Below the pieces are notes generated by a model. It was not told the origin of the DNA. It saw nothing but the letters and a program-made list of their open reading frames with translations, and did not search any database. A DNA stretch of 64,000 nt from Phymatolithon calcareum (taxonomy: Eukaryota; Rhodophyta; Florideophyceae; Hapalidiales): NCBI GenBank assembly GCA_977006965.1, contig OZ345354.1, positions 2,542,001 through 2,606,000 of the forward strand. The letters are read 5' to 3'. Below, in pieces: positions 1-11,000 of the stretch (positions within the stretch are counted from its first letter, which is position 1; every line of letters begins with the position of its first letter). The translations under genes and the position numbers were made by a program.

Positions 1-689
1 ATTTACAGCTTTACTACGAAGCTTTTCGTAGTCCCTCCCCTTCACTCTCCTTCTCTTGTTTCTTTTATATTCCCATGTTCTCAACCAGTACAGCGGCATC
101 CGGAAGAAAATCTCCCGTGATTCTACTGCGATGCCAAATCCTTAACCTCCAACCATTTGCAATAGTATTTGAACATAATTGAACCCTCGGGAAGCACATG
201 CCGAGAGAATGTTTTCTTGCAACTTGTTTCGGTGGAAGCCACATAATCTCAGTAGATGTAGTCGATTTCAGCGTTACCCAGGCAAGGCATACATACCCCA
301 GAACAGTGCCCTACACTTTCACGCCCTAAATCAGCACCCTGATTAAACCTGTCCTGAGAAAAATAAAAGAAAAATCGGCTTGGGTTTTGCAGCATTAGTA
401 GTAAGCGATCGTCTCCCGGCTCGGGCCGGAACACTGTCACTTCTCGCCTTACCGTATCCCTCTCACCCAGTCGCTCTGTGACTCGGGTCCCATCCACGTG
501 ATCCCCGACCAGTAGGTCTGACAGCCCCCATACTGGGAAGCTTGCATCCTAGACACTTACGCGCTGGAGCTGGCCCGCGATCCGTTACCCCTCCTCTCTG
601 CTCTGCCATGCTATCATCCCTGTGTTTGGGGTTTTTTCGATACCCCGTCCTCGGCTCCTACTCATCGTTGCGCCACAATGTGGTTTCGT
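1..689. other. No gene recognised
   Basis: I see no supported gene, RNA or complete repeat here. Short open stretches on both strands lack recognisable domains. The right edge runs into a degraded transposon copy. Confidence 0.5.
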
Positions 690-1334
690 TTCACCTCGAC
701 AAGGTTGTGGATGTTGGGTCACTCGCATGTCTGCGAAAAGTGGCCCGTGCTTCCGGGTCCTCATTTCCGACGGCAAGTAGGGCTTCTTGCGCTTGCGGCC
801 CGGCTTAGACACGAGGTCACGGTAACAAATCATCCTGTACTTGCTGTTATCTAAGAACTACAACACGAGTGAAACTTTCTTCATGCTGCTTGTCTCACGT
901 TATTAACATCCATAAGTCGCCAAACCAGTGCTTTTTCCACAGGTTGAACGACAACCGATGCTGAGCAAAGCACCTAGAAGTGTACAAAAGTGCAGGTTCA
1001 AGCTGTGCGCTAACTAGAGATGAATGTCAGGCGCTGTTTGTTGCGGTTCTCTACGAGGTGGGCGTTGCCGATTGACGTGTTGTGGGAGATCACGACATTT
1101 ACAATGTCGTCAAAGCTTGATCTAGCGTAGTCGCCCACCTGTAGCACGAGCTCCTTCTTTTCAATGATTTCAAAATGGTTAGTGGGGAATGTTGTGAGTT
1201 GAGCGAAGCAGCTGAATACGACGAGGTGTTTACAGTGTGCTGGCGTATTAGTTATGGATGAGTAGTAGGTTTAGCAATGTATGGCCATTTAGTGAATTTT
1301 TCCCACTTCTGGTGGCCATGTAGTGAATTTCCTC
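690..1334 (-). mobile_element. MULE-type element, copy 1, truncated
   Basis: A decayed minus-strand relative of the better preserved element at 6303-7782. The zinc-knuckle segment is recognisable at about 690-830 and the N-terminal DNA-binding segment at about 1030-1160. A terminal inverted repeat runs from about 1255 to 1334, ending in CCTC. No reading frame survives and the other terminus is missing. Its preserved end lies only about 15 bp from the start of copy 2, which points the opposite way, so the two inverted repeats form a large imperfect palindrome at about 1255-1430. Confidence 0.65.
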
Positions 1335-1348
1335 AAATATATGTATAT

Positions 1349-2433
1349 GAGGAACTTCACTACATGGCCACCAAAAATTGGCAAAACTCACTACATGGCC
1401 ATCTCTCGCCAAATCTACTACTCATCCATTACGAATACGACAGCGCTTTGTAAGCACATTGTCGTGTTCATTTACAACGATCTACACACAACACTCCCGC
1501 ACTAACCACTCCAACATCATGGAATAGAAGAAGCTCGTGCTACAGGTGTGACACTACGCTGGATCAAGCTTTGATGCCGTTGTCAACATCGTGATCTCCT
1601 ACAGCACGTCGATGGGCAAGGCCCACCTGGTGGCTAAGCGCAACAAAAAGCGCCTGATACACATCTGTAGTCAGCGCACAGCTTGCACCTTCCGCGTTAA
1701 CGTCAGCGCGCCCAGCTGTTTTGTTCGCAGTGAAGAGAAACCATTCAATGTAACAGTTAGCAGCGATTAACGTACTACATGTTCCTGCCACCACTTTGAA
1801 GAGCATCAACGGCCATGTAGCCACGTCGTCGCTGCACTTTTGTACGCTTCTAGGCGCTTGGTGCATCATCTGGTGTCGTTCGACCAGTGGAACGAGCACT
1901 AGTTCCGGGACGCATGGACGTTGAGAACATGGGCCAAGCAGCATGCGAGCAGCATCACGCGTATTGCAGTCACTGGAGACCAGATCGTAGAGGATGATTT
2001 GATGCCGTTTGACCTTGCGGCTAAGCCGGACCACAAGCGCAAGAATCCCTACTTGCCGTCCGAAATGAAGGCCCGTCTCTGCCCCTCGTGAAGAAACACT
2101 GATCACTTTTCGCAGACATGCGGGAGATCCAACATCCCCAACGTCGTCGAGGCGAAACGAAAACACATCGACAAAGCGGCTCAGTCCATGATTATCGATC
2201 TTACCGTCTGCGATGAAAAAGATGCTGCTTGTGACGAGCATCTAAAGCGTAGAGTGTAGCCCGAGCAGTAAATTTTTCTGTCCCAAAGATTGCTTTGACA
2301 AACGGATGAGTAGTTTTTTTGGCTAGAGTGAGTTTTGATAGTACTCTTGGCTATGGGTGAGTAGTAGATATGGCTAGAGATGGCCATGTAGTGAATTTTG
2401 CCAATTTTTGGTGGCCATGTAGTAAATTTCCTC
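1349..2433 (+). mobile_element. MULE-type element, copy 2, with both ends
   Basis: Flanked by inverted repeats of about 80 bp that start GAGGAA and contain CACTACATGGCCACC; by eye they match at over 90%. A near-perfect 10-bp direct repeat (ATATGTATAT / ATATATATAT) flanks it, as expected of Mutator-like elements, although the site is low-complexity. The interior (about 1550-2260) aligns with the DNA-binding and zinc-knuckle parts of the 6303-7782 copy, but a TGA interrupts the zinc knuckle near 2088 and the frame is broken elsewhere. There is no DDE catalytic domain, so it is non-autonomous. Confidence 0.7.
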
Positions 2434-2491
2434 ATATATATATCTTTTCTTGGCTTGCATACAGACTGCTGGTAACATGGAAAACCATGAC

Positions 2492-3066
2492 CAGGGGAAT
2501 GCTAGGGGGGGAGTAAAGCAAACCTCTTTTCTACCCTCCCAGTGATTGCCTTGCGCGTATGAAACACTTTAAATGTATCATAGAAGTATGTGAAAAATAG
2601 AAGAATAGCTGTAAGTCTTTCGCGAACATTACGAGTTCGTAATGTGAGCGAGGCTCTCGTTGCAGATCCATTTCTTGGTGAGAATAAATGGAATTAATGT
2701 TTTCTTGTACTCGATGTGCACCGCGCACAAATCGGCCATGGCGCATGATTTATAGTTTTCGCAAATATTATTCTTTGTCTCATCAGTCCTAATTGCACAC
2801 ATCAGACCTGTGCCGGCTAAAGCAGACTTTACTGCAGAGTCCATACACTGTAAATCTCCATCTAGACGTCGGAGTCGCCCTGGCACTTCCCTATTGGAAA
2901 ACGATTAACTTCGTCCTACTCATACCCCCGTGGGCAGCAAATTTTAACATTACAATTTTGATACTGGCAAATGCTCATAATTTACCTGGCACAACTCTTG
3001 CGTCTTTTTTGCTTTACTTTATGTGACATAAAATTTTTGCTTTACTCCCCCTCTAACATTCCCCTG
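2492..3066. mobile_element. 575-bp TIR element with 7-bp target duplication
   Basis: Terminal inverted repeats of about 31 bp start CAGGGGAATG and continue to GGAGTAAAGC, with about two mismatches between ends. A perfect 7-bp direct repeat, CCATGAC, flanks it at 2485-2491 and 3067-3073. The interior encodes nothing I recognise, so this is a non-autonomous element. A 7-bp duplication is unusual among eukaryotic DNA transposons; P-like or Dada-like families are possible, but I cannot assign it. Two tiny palindromic insertions with the same CAGGGGA tip and 7-bp duplications occur at 7944 and 53323. Confidence 0.85.
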
Positions 3067-3073
3067 CCATGAC

Positions 3074-4462
3074 ACAATCAACTTTTTCAAACCCTATCAT
3101 ATTACGCTTCCACTGATCAAAATGTTGCAGATTTGGCCACAAACGCCCTTTTCATGCTTTACCGATGACAAAACAGAAACTACCAGATGAAATACATTTT
3201 TTTAAAAATGTAGTTCGTATGGTACACATTAAAACAAGAATCAGAAATCATCCGAATATGAAGGACGGTAAAAATAAGACTATGGGCTTCGAAAGATGAA
3301 AATTCATGTTGTGAGCATTGAGAGAATGCTACATATATTCTTTTCGCTTTTCGTTTTCCATCGCACGACGTGTTCGTACATTTCCGGGGCCTGTTATTTC
3401 AAACAAGGTCGTCGACGGCGGCAATATAGGACCTATATCCGGTCCTTCTGCATCTAAATTATTGGTAGGAGATCGCGCGGATGTACTTCATCATCATTGA
3501 GCGGGAAAGAATTGGGAAAGATTTTGTTGCGCCGGAACTATTCGGGAATCATTGTGCCATCAATTTTTCGGGGCTACTACTAACACAGAAATACATTTCA
3601 AAGAATGCCCGACAGGTCATTATCTTCGTAATCGATCTTGAATATAATGGAGAGTATCAAAATTGAGAAACAGGACCAGTGTGAGAAGGCGAGGATAGTA
3701 ACTAATTCGCCCAACACAGGATCACACGCCCTTGTAAACATCATGCCCTCCTCTGCACGCGCGTGCGGAAAGGTCGAGTGCCCCCCAGTCCTCTTGCCAG
3801 TGGCAGAAGCCTAACAAGGATATGCAGTGGGCTCTGCAAATCCAGTAGCGCATCCACGAGGCGATTTAAAAAAGTAACCAGTAAGCTCTGTTTGCTATCA
3901 TGGCGTTATGCCAGCCGCCGAAGAATATTTTTCCGAATCGCTGTCACCTACAAGGCAAAGAGCTTTGCAACGAGGTCTCAACCGTCTGTAATGGTTTTGC
4001 CTTTTGTCTCTCCGAAATGCCAGGCTTATTCCTCTCTGCGGACTGCGCGTTCCATGTCATCTGTCTCTATCCACCACTACGAAGAGGAGCCGTTCTCTGC
4101 GCGTTTCAACTGCCATCGCCACTTCCTCAGCCACGAACGCGTCACATCAGCCGGAATCGGGGTGGCTGTTGCGGTGACGGTCGCTTCATTGAGCCCCTAC
4201 CTGCGCACGCGCCGCTAAATCGGGCGTCAAATAAGTCGAAATGCCATTGGCCGCCGGTTTTTTCTCTGCTATGTGACTTTGGCTGTAGAGAACTACTCCA
4301 GACCGACAGCTGATGATGCGTCGCTCAGACCCGTAGTAGACGAGGCGAGCAAACCTTATGGTTGTCAATTTTTCGCCGTCTATGGCGACACTGAGTCAAA
4401 GAGAACAGCCCAATGTGATTGTATGTGATTTATGATATTTTCAAAATGAACGAACTCTAACC
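3074..4462. other. No gene recognised
   Basis: Several open stretches of 60-150 codons overlap here on both strands (for example 3318-3666 and 3763-4313, plus strand). None shows a recognisable domain or motif and they overlap one another in different frames, so I do not call a gene. Confidence 0.45.
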
Positions 4463-5883
4463 TAGGGCTAGGACCGTAAGGATCGGCGACGGTTAGAATC
4501 CGAAAAATGGATTGATTTCGGATGCGCGGCCTGTCCATAGCCCGAAACATTTCTCTTGGCTTGTCCGAATTAGTCCGTGCTGAGCTCTTTTAAATCCACT
4601 TGCAGTCCGATCCCGAAGTGTCAACGATCTGGTCCACTTACAGTCCGAAAAAATTCCTCGACCTGCTCTGAGCGTGCCGAAAGAGATGAAATTGTCTGGT
4701 ACTTGAAACGGTTGCGGTGCGATGTAGCAACGCGATATGAAATGACCCAGCTGCTAAAATATGCCTCGGAATGTCGCTGGTCTTCAAGATGGTAAGCCGC
4801 GGACCGCTAATTACGACGTTCGCGGGTTGATGAACTTGACTGAACCGTATATCGATACAATTCACTTGTGGTACACGGAGTAGAACGGGAACGCGCTCCG
4901 GTCGTGGACAGGGACAGAACTTGGGCCGGTAACCTGTAAGTGCCAAACGCAATGCTCGTCGGAGCACTATTACGTTTCGCGGAGATGCCAACCGATCGTC
5001 TGATCGCTAGCTGGTGTCTCCCCCTACTCGCGACGTAGGGTACGGGGTCTCGCCTCCCGCTTATGGCGAACGTTGGTTCTTCACCGAGACGGAGGGATGA
5101 ATGAAAAGGACTTTACCTTGACGATGGAAATGGTTTGAACTTGATCGTCCCTCTTTCTCCCTCGCGTCGGCATCGTCGACTATGCTAAAGTATGCCTCAA
5201 GGTAAAGCTATCATACGATGATCCCGCGCAGTAAGTGTAAGCTAGGTCTCTTCTACCAATGGATGCCTGGTGCTTTGCTATCCAGGCTAACAACCTTGTT
5301 GCCCACGTGTATATCGAACAAATACAACAAACTTACTATTCTTGCGACACGGAAAACCCACGGATATGCCGTAATGATATACCGTGCGCGATAGAAACAA
5401 ATGGTGTGAAACAGAAGCTAGAATGCGCCTTGGGGAACCTGCGGTCTGGCTACAGTCATATGCCGTACGCGGTAGGAGCAGCTGGATCTGTATCTCCGGT
5501 TACTCGGGAGAAATGCAGATGATGCAACGGGAACAAGCCTTAGACGGCCTTGTTTATTATCTGAATGACGTTGATGTGAAAATGATGATGATGGTGAAAA
5601 AAGAGGCGCGGATGGAAGGATAAGATTGCTACGCTAAACAGATGAATGAAAATATCTATCAAGTATCGAATCTGGTATATGATGCACCAGATTAGTTGGT
5701 ACACTTTGCGAGTGTTGTGTCGGGGCAATGCAAGAACTGGATGCACGGACTATGGCAATCTACACAGCATGCATATTCGGATGGCATCCATGTAGCATGT
5801 GCCGCACGACAGTTTAATATAAATCGGATCCAAACTCAATCTGTGTCGGCCTAGACCTGATCGGAACCAATTTCGCTTACGCG

Positions 5884-5932
5884 TCTGGGTAGGCTCAGGG
5901 CAACTAGCCCTGAGCCAACCCAGACAAGTGTT
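5884..5932. repeat. Hairpin with GGCTCAGGGC arms
   Basis: Arms CTGGGT-A-GGCTCAGGGC and its complement are separated by AACTA, with one A:A mismatch. It lies inside the possible transposon at 4463-6277. Confidence 0.75.
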
Positions 5933-6070
5933 TGTCTTAAATTTTGACATATTTTATTAAAATAATATTTTATATTTTGAGCCAAATTTCTTCTCCCGAA
6001 GATCCGATCTTATCCACTTACATTCCGAAATTTAATCAAGTCCGATCCATTTACGGTCCGAGAAAAATGC

Positions 6071-6116
6071 AAATCAGACGCAGATCCGATCCGCGGATCG
6101 GATCTGAGTCTGATTT
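6071..6116. repeat. 46-bp near-perfect palindrome
   Basis: The centre CAGATCCGATCCG and its complement form a perfect 26-bp palindrome (6081-6106). It extends to 46 bp with a single mismatched pair (6080/6107). An independent perfect 18-bp palindrome centred on TCGCGA follows at 6119-6136. Confidence 0.9.
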
Positions 6117-6527
6117 CCAAAAAATCGCGATTTTTTCCGACTCAGTCCGATCCGTCCGGAAAAAACTTACTGTCTGCTGATCCGATCCGAATCTGATCCG
6201 AAAAAAATTCACCACGGATTCCGTCCGAATCCAGTCCGGTACAGTGGACAGGACTAGACCTTCCGGTCCGAGCCCTAACACTACAGTAGTATAAACCCTA
6301 TTGAGGAAATTCGCCAAATGCCCATCAAAAATGGTGAAAGTACGCTAAACATCCAACCAAGCCAAAACTACAACTCATCCGTTACGTGGATCGCTGACAG
6401 TTGCGTTTCTTGGAGGGAAAAAAGGTAAGTGACTTCTACTTCTCCGTTGATCCAACTTTTGTAAACATCCTCGAATTCGTCTGACGAGCTCAACGCACAA
6501 AGCTCCCGCACTACTCACTCTGAAACC

Positions 6528-7162
6528 ATGAACAAGGCGGTGGGCGACTACTTTGGATTATGCTTCGACGATGTTGTTAACGTCGTGATCTCCCACAACG
6601 CGTCAATCGGGAAGGCACACCTCGTGGAGAGGCGCGACAAGCAGCGCCTGACACTCATCTGTAGCCAGCGCACAGCTTGTACCGTCCGCGTGAACGTCAG
6701 CGCGCTGCGGAGCGTCGGGGGTGTCAGGATCATCATGTCAATCGGACGCAGCTGTATTGGAGGCCCCTCAAGGGAGCGCCAGTTCAAGACTGAGCTACTT
6801 GGACCAAGCAACACGAGCACAGCATCACGTGTGTTGCAGTTACTGGTGACGAGCTAGTACAGGAAGATTTGGTGCCATTTTAACTTGTCGCTAAGCCCGG
6901 CCGTAAGTGCAAGAAGCCTTATATGCCGTCCGAAATGAGGGCCTGTCACTGCTCCTCGTGTGGACACACCGGTCACTTCTCACAAACATGTGGTAGGCCC
7001 AACATACACAACCTTGTCGAGGCGAAGCGAAAGCATATCGACAAAGCGGCTCAGTCCATGATCATCGACCTCACCACCTTTGATGACGGAGATGCGATCA
7101 ATAGTTGCGACGAAGAGCTAAACCAGAGAGTAGCGTACGCAATAAATTTCACTGTCGCATAG
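6528..7162 (+). pseudogene. MULE DNA-binding / zinc-knuckle protein remnant
   Basis: Two plus-strand frames make up the remnant. The first (6528-6857, 109 residues) has the layout of the Mutator-type N-terminal DNA-binding region: a basic segment followed by C-S-Q-R-T-A-C and a VRVNVSAL strand. The second (6923-7162, 79 residues) contains CSSCGHTGHFSQTC, a perfect CX2CX4HX4C zinc knuckle, followed by a conserved acidic tail. The frames are separated by a stop at 6855-6857 and a short gap. The catalytic DDE region that normally sits between such domains is absent. The zinc-knuckle frame is also intact in the 28971-29183 copy, so it may have stayed under constraint until recently. Confidence 0.6.
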
Positions 7163-7240
7163 AGTGCTCTGAGAAACGGATGAGTAGTAGTTTCGGCTAG
7201 GGGGAGTATGATAGTATATTTTGCTATGGGTGAGTAGTAG

Positions 7241-7711
7241 TGTCGGACAAAAGCCGACGAGAACAGAGAGGGAGAAATAAATGAAATTAACCCCTTCGAT
7301 AGGGGGATACACGTGTAGGTCCAGTCGGTCCACTCAGTGTAAGCGGCAAGGCCTGCCTCACAGGAGATGAAATGGTCGCCCCCTTGGGGGAGTGGATTTG
7401 ATTGGTAGAAAACGGTGTATGCGGTTGGTCGAATTTATTCATGTGTGTGTTCTTTTTCCAGCCTAGTGCTGCGTATCGACTATTTATACTACTCGGTGAC
7501 ATCAATCAATAACAAAACAAAAAAATGTGAAACTAATTAGGGAATTATCAAAATGTGCAGCATCAGTAACTTACACCTCAAAAATAAAGGAATTTCAATG
7601 CGAACATATCATTGCGTGTGCCATCGCATTGTAAGCAATTATGATAGCGTATCGATTAGCTGTCCTGCATAATTGCATAATATCGTCCCACACAATAATG
7701 CCTACACGACA
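7241..7711. mobile_element. Solo LTR (471 bp)
   Basis: Begins TGTCG and ends CGACA (short terminal inversion, TG...CA), and is flanked by the perfect 5-bp direct repeat AGTAG (7236-7240 and 7712-7716). Removing it and one AGTAG restores the MULE inverted repeat, which matches the uninterrupted version at 28801-28930. A retrotransposon therefore inserted here and recombined out. No internal retroelement sequence remains. It is unrelated to the LTRs at 30777 and 41119. Confidence 0.85.
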
Positions 7712-7936
7712 AGTAGCTTTGGCTAGGGGTGGATATTTAGCGTACTTTTACCATTTTTCGTGGGCATTTAGCGAATTTCCTCAAACCCTATTTACAGGGT
7801 ATGACATTAGAATGTAAATCGAAGTATCATAAGAGACCTATCATCAACAAGCAACAATGTCCCCTGTGGTAAATCGCCTTTCATTCAAGAATCTGTGTGC
7901 TCCTGTACAGGTGTACCTACAGGAGTACACAGGAGA

Positions 7937-7980
7937 ATAGTACCAGGGGATAGTAATATATTACTATCCCCTGATAGTAC
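7937..7980. mobile_element. 30-bp perfect palindrome with 7-bp target duplication
   Basis: Positions 7944-7973 form a perfect palindrome with arms CAGGGGATAGTAATA. It is flanked on both sides by ATAGTAC (7937-7943 and 7974-7980). The CAGGGGA tip and the 7-bp duplication match the 575-bp element at 2492-3066 and the 23-bp insertion at 53323. It lies about 120 bp upstream of the likely start codon of the GTPase-Sel1 gene. Confidence 0.85.
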
Positions 7981-8095
7981 ACAGTTTCTTGTGAACACAA
8001 GATTCGGCAGTCGTGGGCAGTCGAAAGTGCCCCAGCTGTGGGCAGTTTTCAACGAAGGGACGAAGCGGTTAGCGATAATTACCTGCCTAATGACT

Positions 8096-11000
8096 ATGAG
8101 CGAGGCCGCGTCGAACTCCTTTCCCAACCGCGCAGCCATTGCATTGGTCGGAAACCCGGGTGCTGGGAAAAGCACTCTCCTTAACGGACTAGTCGGAAGT
8201 CCGCAATTCAGAAGCGGCCCCAGCTTACATGAAGGTCTGACTAAGGTTGTCCAAGCATGTCGGATGGGGAACGTGACGCTGTACGACACCCCCGGCCTCT
8301 GTGGTGTCACTAGAAGCAAGCAAGCGGCCATAGCGCTGGACAAGTTACTCGCCGAAAATGTCGCAATGAAGATTGCGTTTGTTGTCACTTTAGATGAAGG
8401 TCGAGTGAAAATGCGCGACGTTCTAACCATCAAGATCGTGCTGGATGCTCTTTCCGTGGACACCAACGACCGGTTTGCGGTGATAATCAATAAGATGGGA
8501 GACCCTGTTAAAGCCATGATGCGAGACGACCCGAAAGCGGAATGTAGAATCCGTGAAATCCTCACTGGTGGTAGGAGGACAAGCCATTGGTGCTACGTGC
8601 CGATGGAGGATTCTCTTGTCGGGGCAAAAGATGGATGTCACACGACGGTGGCACTGAACCTCCTACTCCTTGGTCTTCCTGTAACGAAGCCATTGGACAC
8701 CGTGGTTTCCAGTGTTGAAACTCAGAACTTGGAGAAGCTTCAGGAGGCTGCAGAGGTTCGAGCCAGAGAAGTCGAAAATTGCAAGGGAGAAGAATTTAGG
8801 GAAAAGATGGCAGCCCATGAGCTTCAAAAACATGATGCTGAAGAGCGAATCAGTACTTTGGAACAAAAGCTTCGTGAGCTGAGGTCGAAGAATGCACAGG
8901 GATCAAAGGAAGTGAAGAATATCGAGCAGAAAAAGAGTGAAGAGATCATGGCACACGATATTACTGTCTCACGTAAAGTCATTGAGGATGGTAGACAAGC
9001 GAAAGATGTCGCGTTGGGGGTACCGGCAGATACAGTTCGTGCCGTTGAACTGTATAAACGTGCCATCGAAGAAGGTGACCTTGTGAAAGCAATGTACAAC
9101 CTCGCTGTGTTGCTTCCAAGTGGTGCGGACGGGATACCAGGAGATACAGTTCGTGCCGTTCAACTGTATGACCGAACCATCGAAGAAGGTGGCTTTGTGA
9201 AAGCAATGTACAACCTCGCTGTGTTGTTTGAACATGGTGCGGACGGGATACCAGCAGATACAGTTCGTGCCGTTCAACTGTACAACCGTGCCATCGAAGA
9301 AGTTGGCGATGTAGAAGCAATGTACAACCTCGCAGTGTTGCTCGAAGATGGCGCGGACGGGGTACCGGCAGATACAGTTCGTGCCGTTCACCTTTACAAT
9401 CGTGCCATCGAAGAAGGTGGCTTTGTGAAAGCAATGTACAATCTCGCTGTGTTGCTAGAAGATGGTGCAGACGGGATACCAGCAGATACAGTTCGTGCCG
9501 TTCAACTGTACAATCGTGCCATCGAAGAAGGTGACTTTGTGAAAGCAATGTACAATCTGGCAGTGTTGCTAGAAGATGGTGCGGACGGGATACCAGCAGA
9601 TACAGTTCGTGCCGTTCACCTTTACAATCGTGCCATCGAAGAAGGTGACTTTGTGAAAGCAATGTACAATCTGGCAGTGTTGCTAGAAGATGGTGCGGAC
9701 GGGATACCAGCAGATACAGTTCGTGCCGTTCACCTTTACAATCGTGCCATCGAAGAAGGTGACTTTGTGAAAGCAATGTACAATCTGGCAGTGTTGCTAG
9801 AAGATGGTGCGGACGGGATACCAGCAGATACAGTTCGTGCCGTTCACCTTTACAATCGTGCCATCGAAGAAGGTGACTTTGTGAAAGCAATGTACAATCT
9901 GGCAGTGTTGCTAGAAGATGGTGCGGACGGGATACCAGCAGATACAGTTCGTGCCGTTCACCTCTACAACCGAGCCGTCGAAGAAGGTGGCGATGTGGAA
10001 GCAATGTGCAACCTCGCAGTGTTGCTAGAAGATGGTGCGGACGGGACACCAGCAGATACAGTTCGTGCCGTTCACCTGTATAACCGAGCCATTACAGCAG
10101 GTGTCGATATGAGAGCAGTGACCCGACTCGCATTCTTGCTACAACATGGCGCGGACCGAGTACCAGCGGAGCAAGCGCTGCATGAGCAGAAGTCGATTAT
10201 TGGAAGCGAAACCAAAGAAGTGCGACATAAAGAGGACAAGCGCAAAGTGGGCATGAGACACGATGTGCATCGTGATACACTGGAGACGCCTCTGTGTTAC
10301 TTTGATGGCGGTGGAAAAGTTTCCAAAATGTTTTCAAGTGGACGTTGCGGTTCAGAGGAGCTGTGTTTTTCCAATCTGGCGAGCAGCTTGTCAAGGTTGT
10401 GCTATTTTGACGACAGTGAGGCTGAGTACTTGCCCTCCGAGTACAGAAACTATCACGATGAGTGCTCTAGGAAGTGGGCTGACATTTTAACCGAAACACA
10501 GTCGTCTTGGTCTTTTTTGAAATACTCTAAGCATGAGAACAAGTGGAATGCCGAGACTCACAACGGCCGCGTCCTTCTTCAGAAAAGTGGAAGCGAAAGT
10601 TTCATCGTTTTCATGCGCGATTTCTTCATGGCATACGACGACGAATGCGACCTTTTGCTCATAATCGTCCCGTTATCGAAGGCTATCGTTCTTGCTCCTG
10701 CGGAGCTGTCGACGAACGGCTTGCTTGAAGAAGTTCCGTCGCTGCAAACGCACTTCATTGCAAGACGCCTTGTACAACTCACTGCTCTATCTTGGGAGTT
10801 TGACTGCGTGGCCATTTTGGAACAACAGCTACCCGGTGCTGAGAGATTAACACGGGTAACAAGCTTATTCCGCGAAATGTCTGTGGACCTAGGCCCAACA
10901 ACTCTTGACACGCTCACGGGTTGTAAGGTGGGCCTTCTTGCTACGAGTGATGGCTACATTGTTGGTCTTGAGTTGTTTGGAGTGACAATCGGATTATCTA

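Larger units (their letters stand above)
4463..6277. mobile_element. Possible DNA transposon rich in TCCGATCC motifs
   Basis: The two ends are inverted copies of a roughly 19-bp sequence beginning TAGGGCT(A/C)GGACCG (17 of 19 positions match by eye). Inside, both the left part (about 4500-4690) and the right part (about 5990-6250) carry diverged direct copies of a segment containing TCCACTTGCAGTCCGA-like text, and the right part has strong palindromes. I found no convincing target duplication and no coding domain. This could instead be two neighbouring fragments of one family. Confidence 0.4.
6303..7782 (+). mobile_element. MULE-type non-autonomous element, best copy
   Basis: Both ends begin GAGGAAATTCGC, and a perfect 10-bp direct repeat, AAACCCTATT, flanks the element (6293-6302 and 7783-7792). 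This is the target-duplication size typical of Mutator-like elements. The inverted repeats are compound and contain the phrase ATGAGTAGTAG. The body encodes a Mutator-like DNA-binding segment and a CCHC zinc knuckle, but no transposase catalytic domain. A 471-bp solo LTR lies inside the right inverted repeat; without it the element would be about 1.0 kb. Related copies are at 690-1334, 1349-2433 and 28801-29390. Confidence 0.85.

Noticed and set aside
7895-8095. Upstream extension of the large GTPase-Sel1 reading frame by 67 codons
   Set aside because: It includes the 37-bp palindromic insertion with target duplication, whose length is not a multiple of three, and the two paralogs start at the position equivalent to 8096.
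8979-10049. A 356-codon minus-strand frame with striking repeated units
   Set aside because: It is the mirror of the 114-bp Sel1 repeats; because the period is a multiple of three, any stop-free antisense unit repeats itself. No independent support.
9020-10159. Regular direct repeats suggestive of a CRISPR array
   Set aside because: Units are contiguous 114-bp coding repeats without spacers, and the context is eukaryotic.
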